Shown here in pieces: positions 1-8,875 of a DNA stretch of 64,000 nt. The DNA lies in contig NZ_JAIVFT010000009.1 in assembly GCF_020829665.1 (NCBI RefSeq), positions 62,001 to 126,000 on the forward strand, written 5' to 3'. Positions within the stretch are counted from its first letter, which is position 1. Every line of letters starts with the position of its first letter. Source of the stretch: Nostoc sp. CHAB 5824. Its GTDB lineage: Bacteria; Cyanobacteriota; Cyanobacteriia; Cyanobacteriales; Nostocaceae. The position numbers and the translations under genes were made by a program. The notes under the pieces were generated by a model, which worked only from the letters and a program-made list of their open reading frames with translations, had not been told where the DNA came from and made no database searches.

Positions 1-381
1 TTTTTACGAGCAAGTGCAGCAGTAGCTGGTAAGCAAGAATTAACAGAACAAGATGTTTTAGAGCTACTCCAAGCAGGCTTAGACGGCGTGGTGCAACGTG
101 GCAAAGCGCAACTAGGAGACAAAACAATGGTTGATATACTATCTCCGGCTGTAACCGCTTTTGGCCAAGCTGTAGGAGAAAGTAAGGGAACGCTAGAAGC
201 CATGCAACAGGCTGTAGCAGCAGCCCAAAGGGGGTTGCAAGAAACTATACCGATGCAGGCAAAAAAGGGACGGGCTAGCTACTTGGGGGAACGGAGTATT
301 GGACATCAAGATCCAGGAGGGACTTCTGCTTATTTGATGCTGAAAAGTTTGTTATCGGTATTGGAAAGTTCCGGCGAATAA
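1..381 (+). CDS. dhaL: DhaL, dihydroxyacetone kinase ADP-binding subunit (C-terminal part)
   Basis: The frame is open from base 1, so the gene starts outside the window; 126 codons remain. The visible part has the DhaL signatures GDKTMVD (about 30 residues after the window edge) and GRASYLGERSIGHQDPGG near the end, which line the nucleotide/Mg site in this family. DhaL phosphorylates dihydroxyacetone together with DhaK, using ATP or the PTS protein DhaM. Its partner should lie upstream, out of view. The next gene starts 36 bases later on the same strand but has no evident functional link. Confidence 0.85.
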   Translation, partial: FLRASAAVAGKQELTEQDVLELLQAGLDGVVQRGKAQLGDKTMVDILSPAVTAFGQAVGESKGTLEAMQQAVAAAQRGLQETIPMQAKKGRASYLGERSIGHQDPGGTSAYLMLKSLLSVLESSGE

Positions 382-416
382 AAAATTTTCTGAAATTATT
401 ATTCTTTTTCAGGATA

Positions 417-1094
417 ATGACATTAAGCTATGTGCCTAGAGTATTGATGGCGCATGAAGATGTCCTTGAGAAAGCAGCCAATATGACATCAAGTGAATCA
501 AATGAAATTAATGTCGTTGAAGTAGATGGCGTCCGGTTTGAAACTTTAGTACCGGAGCGAATGTTGTGCTTACCAAAAAAAAATCTAGTACAGAAACTTC
601 TGAGTATTTTGGAATTTTTATTACCAATAACGCCAGGATATTTTTCCCCTAAATATTCTGTACAGCTTGGTATACGGATTACTAATAACACCTTAACTCC
701 TCTTAGATTTAGCTTTTATTTCACCTTATTTCCAGAACTAGTGAATGCATACGGTCGAATTATATTGGAGGGTGGTTCGATTAGAGCTTCAGCATCTTTA
801 GAATCTGATTACCCTCTTGCTATGCCAGGAGAAAGTGTAACATACTTTCCTGAGATAAAAATTTTTGGGACTTGGGGTAATCGATTTGGAATTAGCATCA
901 CCAGTGGAGATAGTGGTAGATGGATTTTTCAACCTCTCAAGCCAGGTAATTATCAGTTTCGATTTATCTATAACAATCAAAATGAAAAGGAAACAACGTA
1001 CACTTCTGTGAGTAAAGATATGAACTTAATTGAAGGTATTTGGACGGGTGAAGTATTAACTCCATTTGTGGAGTTACATTTAGCCCAGCTTTAA
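417..1094 (+). CDS. Conserved-looking hypothetical protein, 225 aa
   Basis: I do not recognise a family. The product is soluble-looking, rich in beta-prone segments (aromatic/hydrophobic alternation in the second half) with one short hydrophobic stretch around residues 61-73 and no signal peptide. The first ATG has AGGA only three bases upstream, too close for a good ribosome site, so translation may begin at the ATG at 447 or 483. It follows dhaL by 36 bases on the same strand and is convergent with the ftn2/zipN gene. Base composition is AT-richer than its neighbours, which may hint at an accessory gene. Confidence 0.55.
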   Translation: MTLSYVPRVLMAHEDVLEKAANMTSSESNEINVVEVDGVRFETLVPERMLCLPKKNLVQKLLSILEFLLPITPGYFSPKYSVQLGIRITNNTLTPLRFSFYFTLFPELVNAYGRIILEGGSIRASASLESDYPLAMPGESVTYFPEIKIFGTWGNRFGISITSGDSGRWIFQPLKPGNYQFRFIYNNQNEKETTYTSVSKDMNLIEGIWTGEVLTPFVELHLAQL

Positions 1095-1133
1095 AGTAAA
1101 GCTTTGTCTTAGACATAGCCTAAAAATTCAAAC

Positions 1134-3440
1134 TTATCTAATTATCTGATTTACAACAGATGTACTCTGAATACGCCATTTACCTCGTTCTCTAATCAAA
1201 TCATACCGAACTCGCAAATTATCGTTAGAAGACCTTTTAAACTGACCATTTTCATAGAACTGTGCCACTTCCTTAACCGTAGCTTCCACTGCGGCACGAT
1301 CTGCAAATAAATCAATTTTCTCAACAGATTCTATCTTCAAGCTATGGTCATACTTGCCGTAGCGATTGTCTGACCGATACTGTTGAGCAATCAGCCGCCA
1401 TTGAGATAAAGCTGAACCAGTTAAAATCTGCTCTAAATTATTAATCTCATGATTGGGCCCTAAAGCTGCGGCTTTGGTCGAGAACCAAGTCCGAATAACT
1501 TCCTCTGCCGTTGCATTTGTTAAAGGCCCATCTGTTGCTTGTGGTTTACTATTTGGATCAGGAATAGATATTGGTGGTTGATTTATCTGTACAAACAACT
1601 CTATACCACGCAGAGAGGGTGTAGGAAACAACAGATTTTTTAACCATCCAAAAGTTGTTGTCGCTAACACCCAGAAAACTAATAGACTCACCAAAGAAAT
1701 AAACACTCTCCATACCAGCCGTGTTTTCCCTTCTATAGTGTTAGCAAAAGTTCGCCGCCGCCGGGGACGACGAGAATGAGGACGATTATCTGGTACACGC
1801 CCTCGGCTAGCAGATGGAGTAGGTTTTCTCCGTCTACGCTTTTGGTTATGACCGGGTGCAGCAGTCTTAGCTGAACCGTTTAAATGCTGATTAGTGCCTC
1901 TGGTCATCCGTTCGGCAGCAGGAACCTCTGATTTTACACTCCCAGATGAATTCCACATAGGTAGTGAGAAGTTTGAATATTCAGGTGTTTCTTTTGTTGG
2001 TGTTTCTGGTAAATCTGGGTCAGGGATTCTGCTGTGATTAAATTGCGCTGGAGTCCTAGTTGAATTGTTGTGGAAATGGGGCTTATTTGTCTGGAGCTGG
2101 GGAAAATATTGGGGGTTAATTACAGCCCATTCATTAGTTGTTTCTGCATCAGTTGGCAGTGCTTCTAAATAAGCTTGCACCTGTTGGTTAGCAAAGTAAT
2201 CTTTTAGGAAAGCTTGCTGGTTTGCTAAATCTCGAAAATGTGGAAATACTTCGTGTTGTAACCACTGTTCTGCATATAGACACAGCCCTGGTAACAAATC
2301 TGGAGAATCTTGAGATTTTTCCCGAATAAAAGCTAAAGCTTCGTACTCTTGACTAAGTTCTAAAACACGAGTTGCTTCTTCAGTTTGTCCCAAGAGTAAC
2401 GCACATAGCGACTGTTCTAAATGTACATCTTGGCGCTTGCCCAGACGCATGAGCATTTGCCTTGCTTGACGAATTAAAGCAGGTTGCCGTTGAGCAAATC
2501 CCCGTGCTATCAAAGCATAAACAGCCAAGTAAGTGGCAACAGCAGAAGGACGTTTGCTTTGGGCTTCAAATAACTTGTGCTGCTCTGCGACTGTTAAGTG
2601 GTTGCGTAACTGCTGGATAAATCGCAGAAAGTCATCTATGTTTAAACCAGAGTCATCATTGTTCGTGCCATCAATCCCGCCACGATCTTCTAAGAGGTTT
2701 TGTAATAATTCCAAGCCTTGGTGTCGTTCGGCGGTCTTTTCTTGAGGTAGTGCCAGCAACTCCAAGATTCGATATGGTCGCAATTTGTAAAGATCCGCCT
2801 GAATTTCTGCCTGTACACTAGAGAACAAGCCTTCGCGTACTAGCAGTTCTTGACCAGTTTCTAGAGATATGGCGGCATTTTCATAATGACCTTGCTGCCA
2901 CTGTTCCCGACCTAATTCTAAACAAGCAAGGGCAACAGTGAGAACAACATCTGGATGTTCAGCACTTTCATAAATTTCTTCGTCTGCTAAATTATTGCCT
3001 TTTCTTGCACTTGTAGCACTATTTTTATTTACCAGGTACGGACGACCTAGTTTCAATACAAGTTCGTATTCTCCCAACTCTTGCAAAATCAATAAAGCGC
3101 CAACTAATTCGTCTTGGGTAATTTCAATGCCCAGACTCTGGGTGTCAATACCCCTTTTGGTGCTTTCTGGACGATTTTCCAGTGCTACTGCGGCAGCAGC
3201 AAGGTTATCAGGGTCATAGGCGTGGGCAAGATAAAGCTGATCGTAGGTACTGCGTTGTTTTGGATCTGATAAAACCACGTAAGCTTCTTCTATGAGTTGT
3301 TTACGAGAAGAAATTGCTGCCTGAGAATACTCACGTCGTGGCAATTGTACAATGCGATCGCTGTATGCCTGCCGCAATTGTTCATCACTTGCCGCCAACG
3401 GTAGTCCTAAAATTCGGTAGTAATCTAGCGGAATTCGCAC
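1134..3440 (-). CDS. ftn2: Ftn2/ZipN (ARC6-type) cell-division protein
   Basis: 768 residues. The N-terminus (1-70) is a J-like domain (DYYRILGLP, SDPKQRSTYDQLY) in which the HPD motif needed for Hsp70 stimulation is absent, as in the Ftn2/ZipN/ARC6 family. A long helical middle part follows, then a very basic stretch (about 530-565), one transmembrane helix at about 578-600, and a C-terminal IMS-type domain (about 640-768). The family anchors FtsZ to the inner membrane and is a core divisome factor in cyanobacteria and plastids. Length and architecture fit the full protein. It is monocistronic here, with a 766-base spacer upstream. Confidence 0.9.
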   Translation of the reverse strand: MRIPLDYYRILGLPLAASDEQLRQAYSDRIVQLPRREYSQAAISSRKQLIEEAYVVLSDPKQRSTYDQLYLAHAYDPDNLAAAAVALENRPESTKRGIDTQSLGIEITQDELVGALLILQELGEYELVLKLGRPYLVNKNSATSARKGNNLADEEIYESAEHPDVVLTVALACLELGREQWQQGHYENAAISLETGQELLVREGLFSSVQAEIQADLYKLRPYRILELLALPQEKTAERHQGLELLQNLLEDRGGIDGTNNDDSGLNIDDFLRFIQQLRNHLTVAEQHKLFEAQSKRPSAVATYLAVYALIARGFAQRQPALIRQARQMLMRLGKRQDVHLEQSLCALLLGQTEEATRVLELSQEYEALAFIREKSQDSPDLLPGLCLYAEQWLQHEVFPHFRDLANQQAFLKDYFANQQVQAYLEALPTDAETTNEWAVINPQYFPQLQTNKPHFHNNSTRTPAQFNHSRIPDPDLPETPTKETPEYSNFSLPMWNSSGSVKSEVPAAERMTRGTNQHLNGSAKTAAPGHNQKRRRRKPTPSASRGRVPDNRPHSRRPRRRRTFANTIEGKTRLVWRVFISLVSLLVFWVLATTTFGWLKNLLFPTPSLRGIELFVQINQPPISIPDPNSKPQATDGPLTNATAEEVIRTWFSTKAAALGPNHEINNLEQILTGSALSQWRLIAQQYRSDNRYGKYDHSLKIESVEKIDLFADRAAVEATVKEVAQFYENGQFKRSSNDNLRVRYDLIRERGKWRIQSTSVVNQIIR

Positions 3441-4206
3441 AGCCTACTTCCCCTGCACCGTGATCAACATAATTCACCTAGAGCTTTCCAGGCCTGTAAA
3501 ACCGTGCCATAAGAATGCCGTGTAGAATTTACTCTACAAGTGTATATTGCAACAACTTGTTTTGTACCTTCCCGAAATTTTGAGTCACATTCTAGTACTA
3601 ATTTTTTGCTTTCGCCTAGAAAGCCTCAATTTTTTGTCTTAATTCTTAGTATTTTTGTTTAACACAACTATTATCAGCCTTCGATAGCACAAACCACAAC
3701 TACCGCTTTTAATCACGGCATAATTGTTGTGGTTGCAAGAATCTATTGATGATTGATTTTTTCGGGACTTTCCCACTAGGAGGTCACTAAAATACCACTA
3801 TTGAGGCTTGACCCTGATAACATGAGAACAAAATAATATCATAATTTACCTTTAATTACAATTACCTATTTGGGTATATAGACTTTTGCCTCCTTTTTTT
3901 TAAATTGTTAATGGATATGCAGAAAGCAGTCTATCTTGATTGCTAGTCTATGAAGGGGAATAGTGAGAGAGAAAAACTCATAACGGCAGATATTGTCGTT
4001 AGAGTCGAATCCTCATGGGGCATCGGCTGAAAAGTTAAAAATCAAAAATTAAAAATTTAGCTATTCCCTAAGGCCCTTTTTTGGTGCATAAATAAAGTTT
4101 GATTGTTGAGTCTTACAAACGCTAGCCTGTTAAAAGCTGAGGTGTTATCAGACCAACTTATTTAAGACCGTAGCTTTAAGTTGTACAACAGGGATACTCA
4201 AAAATA
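3441..4206. other. Long divergent spacer between ftn2/zipN and pdhA
   Basis: 766 bases without a credible ORF. It must contain both divergent promoters. The first 450 bases are AT-rich with no repeat that I can see. The part from about 3955 to 4075 looks like a structured RNA (separate entry). The last 130 bases are the pdhA leader. Confidence 0.6.
3955..4075 (+). ncRNA. Candidate structured RNA resembling the Yfr2/Cyano-1 family
   Basis: A compact hairpin lies at 3976-4005: outer stem ACTC/GAGT, inner stem AACGGCA/TGTCGTT (one G-U pair), loop GATAT. It is followed directly by CGAATCCTCATGGGGCATCGG, a purine/CCTC-rich segment that looks conserved in style, with a small CC-TCAT-GG hairpin. 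The combination reminds me of the Yfr2 (Cyano-1) small RNAs of cyanobacteria, but this is from memory. Ends are approximate; I see no strong terminator hairpin, only a run CCCTTTTTTGG at about 4075. It could instead be a leader element of pdhA. Confidence 0.45.
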
Positions 4207-5241
4207 ATGGTTCAAGAGCGTACTTTACCCACATTTAATCCTGCTACTACGCACATTACTAAAGAAGAAGGGTTACGGTTGTATGAAGATATGGTGTTAG
4301 GGCGCTTGTTTGAAGACAAGTGCGCTGAAATGTACTACAGGGGCAAAATGTTTGGTTTTGTCCATTTGTACAACGGTCAAGAAGCCGTTTGTAGTGGTGT
4401 TGTACAGTCAATGCGACCGGGTGAAGATTTCGTTTGTAGTACCTACCGCGACCACGTTCATGCTCTAAGTGCAGGTGTACCAGCAAAAGAGGTAATGGCA
4501 GAATTATTTGGCAAAGCCACAGGTTGCAGCAAAGGACGCGGTGGTTCCATGCACATGTTTTCTGCTGAACATCGCTTGCTGGGTGGCTATGCTTTTGTGG
4601 CTGAGGGAATTCCTGTGGCAGCTGGAGCGGCTTTTCAAAGCAAATACCGCCGCGAAGTGCTGGGAGATAAAAATGCTGACCAAGTGACAGCTTGCTTTTT
4701 TGGCGATGGTGCAGCTAACAACGGTCAGTTTTTCGAGACGCTAAATATGGCAGCCCTATGGAAACTGCCAATTCTTTTTGTAGTCGAAAATAATAAGTGG
4801 GCCATTGGGATGTCTCACGAACGAGCCACTTCCCAGCCAGAGATTTATAAAAAAGCCAGTGTATTTAACATGGTGGGCGTGGAAGTAGATGGCATGGATG
4901 TACTCGCAGTCAGAGCCGTGGCTCAAGAAGCTGTGGCCCGTGCCCGCGCAGGTGAAGGCCCAACACTAATTGAGGCGCTTACCTACCGCTTCCGGGGTCA
5001 CTCCTTGGCTGACCCAGATGAAATGCGAAGCAAAGCGGAAAAAGAATTTTGGTTCGCCCGTGACCCAATTAAGAAGTTGGCAGCTTATTTGCTGGAGCAA
5101 AATCTCGCAGATGCGGGAGAAATCAAAGCCATTGACCTTAAAATTCAGGATGTAATCGACGAAGCTGTTAAATTCGCCGAAAGTAGCCCTGAACCAGACC
5201 CCAGCGAGTTATATCGTTTCGTGTTTGCAGAAGACGAGTAA
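4207..5241 (+). CDS. pdhA: Pyruvate dehydrogenase E1 component, alpha subunit
   Basis: 344 residues, the usual length for bacterial/plastid-type E1-alpha. The thiamine-diphosphate/Mg motif is visible at about residues 165-196 (GDGAANNGQFFETLNMAALW ... ENN), preceded by the conserved GRGGSMHMF and GGYAFVAEGIP stretches and followed by TYRFRGHSLADPDEMR. E1 decarboxylates pyruvate and passes the acetyl group to the E2 lipoyl domain, feeding acetyl-CoA to lipid synthesis and the TCA branch. The beta subunit is not adjacent, as is usual in cyanobacteria. The ATG follows a long leader that includes a candidate structured RNA. Confidence 0.95.
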   Translation: MVQERTLPTFNPATTHITKEEGLRLYEDMVLGRLFEDKCAEMYYRGKMFGFVHLYNGQEAVCSGVVQSMRPGEDFVCSTYRDHVHALSAGVPAKEVMAELFGKATGCSKGRGGSMHMFSAEHRLLGGYAFVAEGIPVAAGAAFQSKYRREVLGDKNADQVTACFFGDGAANNGQFFETLNMAALWKLPILFVVENNKWAIGMSHERATSQPEIYKKASVFNMVGVEVDGMDVLAVRAVAQEAVARARAGEGPTLIEALTYRFRGHSLADPDEMRSKAEKEFWFARDPIKKLAAYLLEQNLADAGEIKAIDLKIQDVIDEAVKFAESSPEPDPSELYRFVFAEDE

Positions 5242-5246
5242 ATTAT

Positions 5247-5339
5247 AGGGAGTGGGGAGTGGGGAGTAGGGAATAGGGAGTGGGGATTTAGAGTATGCCC
5301 AATGCCCAATCCCCCATGCCCAATCCCCCATGCCCAATT
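5247..5339. repeat. Heptamer-type tandem repeats (GGGAGTG and CCCAATGC units)
   Basis: Directly after pdhA come four to five imperfect copies of a GGGAGTG/GGGAATA unit, then CCCAATGC / CCCCCATG units. These are the short tandemly repeated sequences typical of heterocystous cyanobacteria. They separate pdhA from the epimerase gene. Confidence 0.8.
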
Positions 5340-5356
5340 AGGTAGGACTAAAATTT

Positions 5357-6226
5357 GTGTTTAGCATTGCAGTTCAACAGCAACAGTACAAGACTTACAT
5401 TCTTTCTGATGAAGGCGCTGGTTCTCAATTAGAAGTCGTACCAGAACGCGGTGGTATCATAACTCGTTGGCGCATTCAAGGGCAAGAAATTTTCTACCTG
5501 GACACTGAACGCTTTACTCATCCTGAGTTGAGTGTCAGAGGTGGGAATCCAATTTTATTTCCTATTTGTGGCAATCTACCAGATAATACCTACACTCACA
5601 ACGGGCAACAATATACTCTCAAACAACACGGTTTTGCCCGTGAATTGCCGTGGAAAGCAACAGAACAAGAAACTGGGGATAAAGCTAGTCTCACTGTCGT
5701 TCTTGATAGCAATGAGCAAACTAAGGCAGTTTATCCTTTTGATTTTCAGCTGGCTTTCACCTACGAACTTCAAGGTAATACCCTAGAAGTCCGCCAGCAG
5801 TATAAAAACTTGTCATCCACACCAATGCCTTTTTCAGCTGGTTTCCATCCTTATTTTTTGTGTGGTGATAAAAGTCAGTTAGAGATTGAAATTCCTTCTA
5901 AGCAGTATCAAGACAATCAAACTAAGAAAATTCACTCTTTTGACGGCAATTTTGACTTTAATTGTGATGAAATTGATTTTGCCTTTGGACAGTTAACCAG
6001 TCAATCGGCTACTGCGATAGATCGCAGCCGTAAGTTAAAACTCACCTTGGATTATGATGGTTTCTCTACCTGGCTGGTATTTTGGACAGTCAAAGGCAAA
6101 GAATTCTACTGTCTAGAACCGTGGAGTGCCACCCGTAACTCTCTCAATACTGGTGATAACCTGACTGTGTTAGCACCAGGAGCTAGCCATACAGCATCTA
6201 TAAGGTTGACTGCTAATTTTTTCTAA
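5357..6226 (+). CDS. Aldose 1-epimerase family protein (GalM/YeaD-like)
   Basis: 289 residues. The fold signatures are present: RGGNPILFPICGNLPD near residue 60, the QHGFAR segment carrying the first catalytic-region histidine (about 90), a GFHPYF motif (about 160), and a C-terminal LEPWSA stretch with the conserved acidic residue. Family members interconvert alpha and beta anomers of hexoses or hexose-6-phosphates; the exact sugar cannot be read from sequence. The start is a GTG preceded by TAGGACT. The gene sits between a repeat tract and tRNA-Lys and is probably transcribed alone. Confidence 0.85.
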   Translation: MFSIAVQQQQYKTYILSDEGAGSQLEVVPERGGIITRWRIQGQEIFYLDTERFTHPELSVRGGNPILFPICGNLPDNTYTHNGQQYTLKQHGFARELPWKATEQETGDKASLTVVLDSNEQTKAVYPFDFQLAFTYELQGNTLEVRQQYKNLSSTPMPFSAGFHPYFLCGDKSQLEIEIPSKQYQDNQTKKIHSFDGNFDFNCDEIDFAFGQLTSQSATAIDRSRKLKLTLDYDGFSTWLVFWTVKGKEFYCLEPWSATRNSLNTGDNLTVLAPGASHTASIRLTANFF

Positions 6227-6287
6227 ATCTCTTTACAAATCTACAGATGTCTGTGCTATGATGGCAAAGTTGCGAAATGCAGTGAAA

Positions 6288-6359
6288 GGGTCGCTAACTC
6301 AACGGTAGAGTACTCGGCTTTTAACCGATTAGTTCCGGGTTCGAATCCCGGGCGACCCA
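6288..6359 (+). tRNA. trnK: tRNA-Lys (anticodon TTT)
   Basis: A 72-base cloverleaf: acceptor GGGTCGC pairs with GCGACCC, D-arm ACTC/GAGT, anticodon loop CTTTTAA giving anticodon TTT, and a T-arm CCGGG/CCCGG around TTCGAAT. The discriminator base is A and the 3' CCA is not encoded (the genome continues T). The anticodon stem has one weak C-T closing pair, as I recall for cyanobacterial tRNA-Lys. Confidence 0.97.
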
Positions 6360-6464
6360 TAAAATTAACATAATATTATTAGATTAAAAGAAGGCGATCG
6401 CAGCATCCAAGAAATTTCTGCAATTCGGTAGGATAAGCATAGACTAATCCCAAACACCATTGTC

Positions 6465-7157
6465 ATGGTAAAAGCACTTCCACAGCATTGGACAATTCCC
6501 CTTCTGGAAAATGGCGACAAACTCAGCCTTTATGAATTTGAGCGTCGCTACAACGCCATGCCTAACTTGAAAAAAGCCGAATTGATTGAGGGAATTGTCT
6601 ACATCATGCCTGCTGCTTTACGTTTTAGAAGTCACGGTCAACCGCACGGTTGGATTGTTGGTTGGTTATTTACTTACGAAGCGGCTACACCAGGTGTAGC
6701 GTCAGCAGTAGAACCCACCGTGCGCCTAGACTTAGATAACGAACCTCAACCAGATGCGGTTCTCCTCATCAACCCAAAAGCAGGCGGTCAAGCAAGGCTG
6801 AGTGACGATGATTATATTGAAGGCGCACCAGAGTTAATTGTCGAAATTGCTGCTAGTAGTGTCGCCATTGACCTCCATGCAAAAAAACAAGCCTATCGTC
6901 GCAATGGAGTCAAAGAATATATCGTCTGGCAAGTACTCGATCAGAAATTGACCTGGTTCTATTTGGAACAGGGTGAGTATGTAGAGTTGGCTACTGATAG
7001 TAACGGAATTCTGCGAAGTCAAATTTTTCCAGGGTTGTGGTTAGGGGTTGCAGAGTTATTAGCGGGGAATATGCAGTCCGTGTTGACTGTTTTACAAACA
7101 GGCTTGCAATCTCCTGAACACGCAGCATTTGTCCAGATACTAGCGCCTTTTGCCTGA
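6465..7157 (+). CDS. Uma2 (DUF820) family PD-(D/E)XK-like protein
   Basis: 230 residues, normal for the family. The putative nuclease core is visible: a glutamate near the N-terminus, EPQPDAVLLI (about residue 100), ELIVEIAASS (about 125), and the conserved tail KKQAYRRNGVKEYIVWQVLD. Uma2 proteins are expanded to dozens of copies in filamentous cyanobacteria; many carry an intact restriction-endonuclease-like site but their role is not established. HIP1 octamers flank the gene. It stands alone between tRNA-Lys and the aldolase gene. Confidence 0.9.
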   Translation: MVKALPQHWTIPLLENGDKLSLYEFERRYNAMPNLKKAELIEGIVYIMPAALRFRSHGQPHGWIVGWLFTYEAATPGVASAVEPTVRLDLDNEPQPDAVLLINPKAGGQARLSDDDYIEGAPELIVEIAASSVAIDLHAKKQAYRRNGVKEYIVWQVLDQKLTWFYLEQGEYVELATDSNGILRSQIFPGLWLGVAELLAGNMQSVLTVLQTGLQSPEHAAFVQILAPFA

Positions 7158-7473
7158 GGCGATCGCTTGTAGATTTGCCAAAATAGTTAGGAGTGCGATC
7201 GCTTTGAGATGACCATTTTGGATAGTGGGCTACCAGAGCTACTAACTATAGGGTAACTAAATGTACAACAATACAGAGCAAGTATAGGGCATACTACAGC
7301 AGTAGAGGGCAAGTATAGAACACATTTATAATAACTATGGCGTAAACTTTTTCAACATAGACACACGACACTAGTTATAATTTCCTATAAGTTGAAAAAA
7401 CTCTTAAGATTTAGCGTAATAATTACGCTTCTCTCAGACCGACTAGCTGACAACCACATTAGGAGGACTATCT
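7158..7473. other. Spacer and leader upstream of the aldolase gene
   Basis: 316 bases. It begins with two HIP1 octamers (7159-7166, 7195-7202), then has degenerate direct repeats of GAGCAAGTATAG / GGGCAAGTATAG (about 7276-7318). The last 100 bases, AT-rich, should carry the fba promoter. The strong ribosome site AGGAGG lies 10 bases before the aldolase ATG. Confidence 0.6.
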
Positions 7474-8553
7474 ATGGCGCTTGTACCACTGCGGCTGCTG
7501 TTGGATCACGCAGCTGAAAACGGTTACGGCATCCCAGCTTTCAACGTTAACAATTTGGAGCAGATTCAGGCGATCCTGAAGGCTGCTGTCGAGACAGATA
7601 GCCCCGTAATTTTGCAAGCTTCACGCGGCGCTCGTAATTATGCTGGCGAAAATTTCTTGCGCCACCTGATTTTGGCGGCGGTAGAAACCTATCCTCACAT
7701 TCCCATTGTCATGCACCAAGATCATGGGAATGCTCCTGCTACCTGCTACTCAGCAATTAAGAACAACTTCACCAGCGTGATGATGGATGGTTCTTTAGAA
7801 GCTGATGCTAAGACCCCCGCTAGCTTCGAGTACAACGTTAATGTTACCCGCGAAGTTGTAAATGTAGCTCATGCTTTGGGTGTCAGCGTTGAAGGTGAAC
7901 TCGGTTGTTTGGGTTCTCTAGAAACTGGTGCTGGTGAAGCTGAAGATGGTCACGGGTTTGAAGGTACACTAGACCACTCTCAACTGTTAACTGACCCCGA
8001 TGAAGCTGTTGACTTCGTAGAAGCAACCCAAGTAGATGCTTTGGCTGTTGCCATTGGCACAAGCCACGGTGCTTACAAGTTTACCCGCAAGCCGACTGGT
8101 GAAATTTTGGCAATCAGCCGCATTGAAGAAATTCACCGCCGTTTGCCTAACACCCACTTGGTAATGCACGGTTCTTCTTCTGTACCAGAAGATTTGCTTG
8201 CACTGATTAACCAGTATGGTGGTGCAATTCCTGAAACCTACGGCGTACCTGTAGAAGAAATCCAAAAAGGTATTAAGAGCGGTGTACGTAAAGTAAACAT
8301 CGACACCGACAACCGTTTGGCTATTACTGCTGCTGTACGTGAAGCTTTGGCTAAAAAACCAGAGGAGTTTGACCCCCGTCACTTCCTCAAGCCTTCTATT
8401 ACATATATGCAGAAGGTTTGTGCTGAACGCTATCAGCAATTTGGCACAGCTGGCAACGCAAGCAAGATTAAGCAAATTTCTTTGGAAGATTTTGCAGCTA
8501 AGTATGCTAAGGGTGAACTCAACGTTGTTACCAAGTCCGCTGCTAAAGTTTAA
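7474..8553 (+). CDS. fba: Class II fructose-1,6-bisphosphate aldolase (Calvin-cycle type)
   Basis: 359 residues, the length of the cyanobacterial class II enzyme. Zinc and substrate motifs are clear: MHQDHGN (first metal histidine, about 82), GELGCLG, GTSHGAYKF (about 194), HGSSSVPEDL (about 230) and KVNIDTDNR (about 271). It condenses dihydroxyacetone phosphate with glyceraldehyde-3-phosphate (and erythrose-4-phosphate in the Calvin cycle) and runs in reverse in glycolysis. Strong AGGAGG ribosome site and GC-richer, optimised codons suggest high expression. A palindromic element lies 70 bases downstream. Confidence 0.96.
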   Translation: MALVPLRLLLDHAAENGYGIPAFNVNNLEQIQAILKAAVETDSPVILQASRGARNYAGENFLRHLILAAVETYPHIPIVMHQDHGNAPATCYSAIKNNFTSVMMDGSLEADAKTPASFEYNVNVTREVVNVAHALGVSVEGELGCLGSLETGAGEAEDGHGFEGTLDHSQLLTDPDEAVDFVEATQVDALAVAIGTSHGAYKFTRKPTGEILAISRIEEIHRRLPNTHLVMHGSSSVPEDLLALINQYGGAIPETYGVPVEEIQKGIKSGVRKVNIDTDNRLAITAAVREALAKKPEEFDPRHFLKPSITYMQKVCAERYQQFGTAGNASKIKQISLEDFAAKYAKGELNVVTKSAAKV

Positions 8554-8624
8554 TTTTGATAAAAAATAAATCGGGGCACAGTACTGCTATGCTCCTAAAA
8601 GACTGAGGATTCTTACATTGGCAT

Positions 8625-8752
8625 AAACCGGGTGGTTATACCATTTCACTTTAATAATGATACAAATACGCTGGTAGGGGCATGGCAATGCCATGCCCCT
8701 ACTATAAATCGATACGTATCAGGATTTTCGTGAATTGGTATTACCCGGTTTT
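8625..8752. repeat. MITE-like imperfect palindrome, about 128 bp
   Basis: The whole stretch reads as one long imperfect hairpin. Ends: AAACCGGGT on the left (8625-8633) against ACCCGGTTT on the right; next GGTTATACCATTTCAC against the complement of GTGAATTGGTATTACC; centre: a perfect 29-base inverted repeat at 8674-8702 with the arm GTAGGGGCATGGC and loop AAT. No ORF inside. A T-run follows the right end, so it could also terminate the fba transcript. Confidence 0.7.
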
Positions 8753-8778
8753 TTGTTGTATTTATAAGGATTGGGAAT

Positions 8779-8852
8779 GGGCATTGAAGAGAGGCAGGGG
8801 AGCAGGGAGCAGGGGGAAAAGGGAAACTTTCTCCCATGCTCCCTGCTCCCTT
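8779..8852. repeat. GCAGGGAGCAGGG-type dispersed repeat
   Basis: Purine-rich tract GGGCATTGAAGAGAGGCAGG, then GAGCAGGGAGCAGGGGG, TTTCTCCCATG and pyrimidine-rich CTCCCTGCTCCC. The two halves are nearly complementary and could fold. A close copy lies at 19100-19161 and looser versions at 11224-11400 and 57380-57458. Confidence 0.7.
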
Positions 8853-8875
8853 GCTTCTTCCGCAGTCCCCAGTGC

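Noticed and set aside
7987..8475. Minus-strand frame of 162 codons inside fba
   Set aside because: Shadow of the strongly conserved aldolase gene; open only because of its codon bias.
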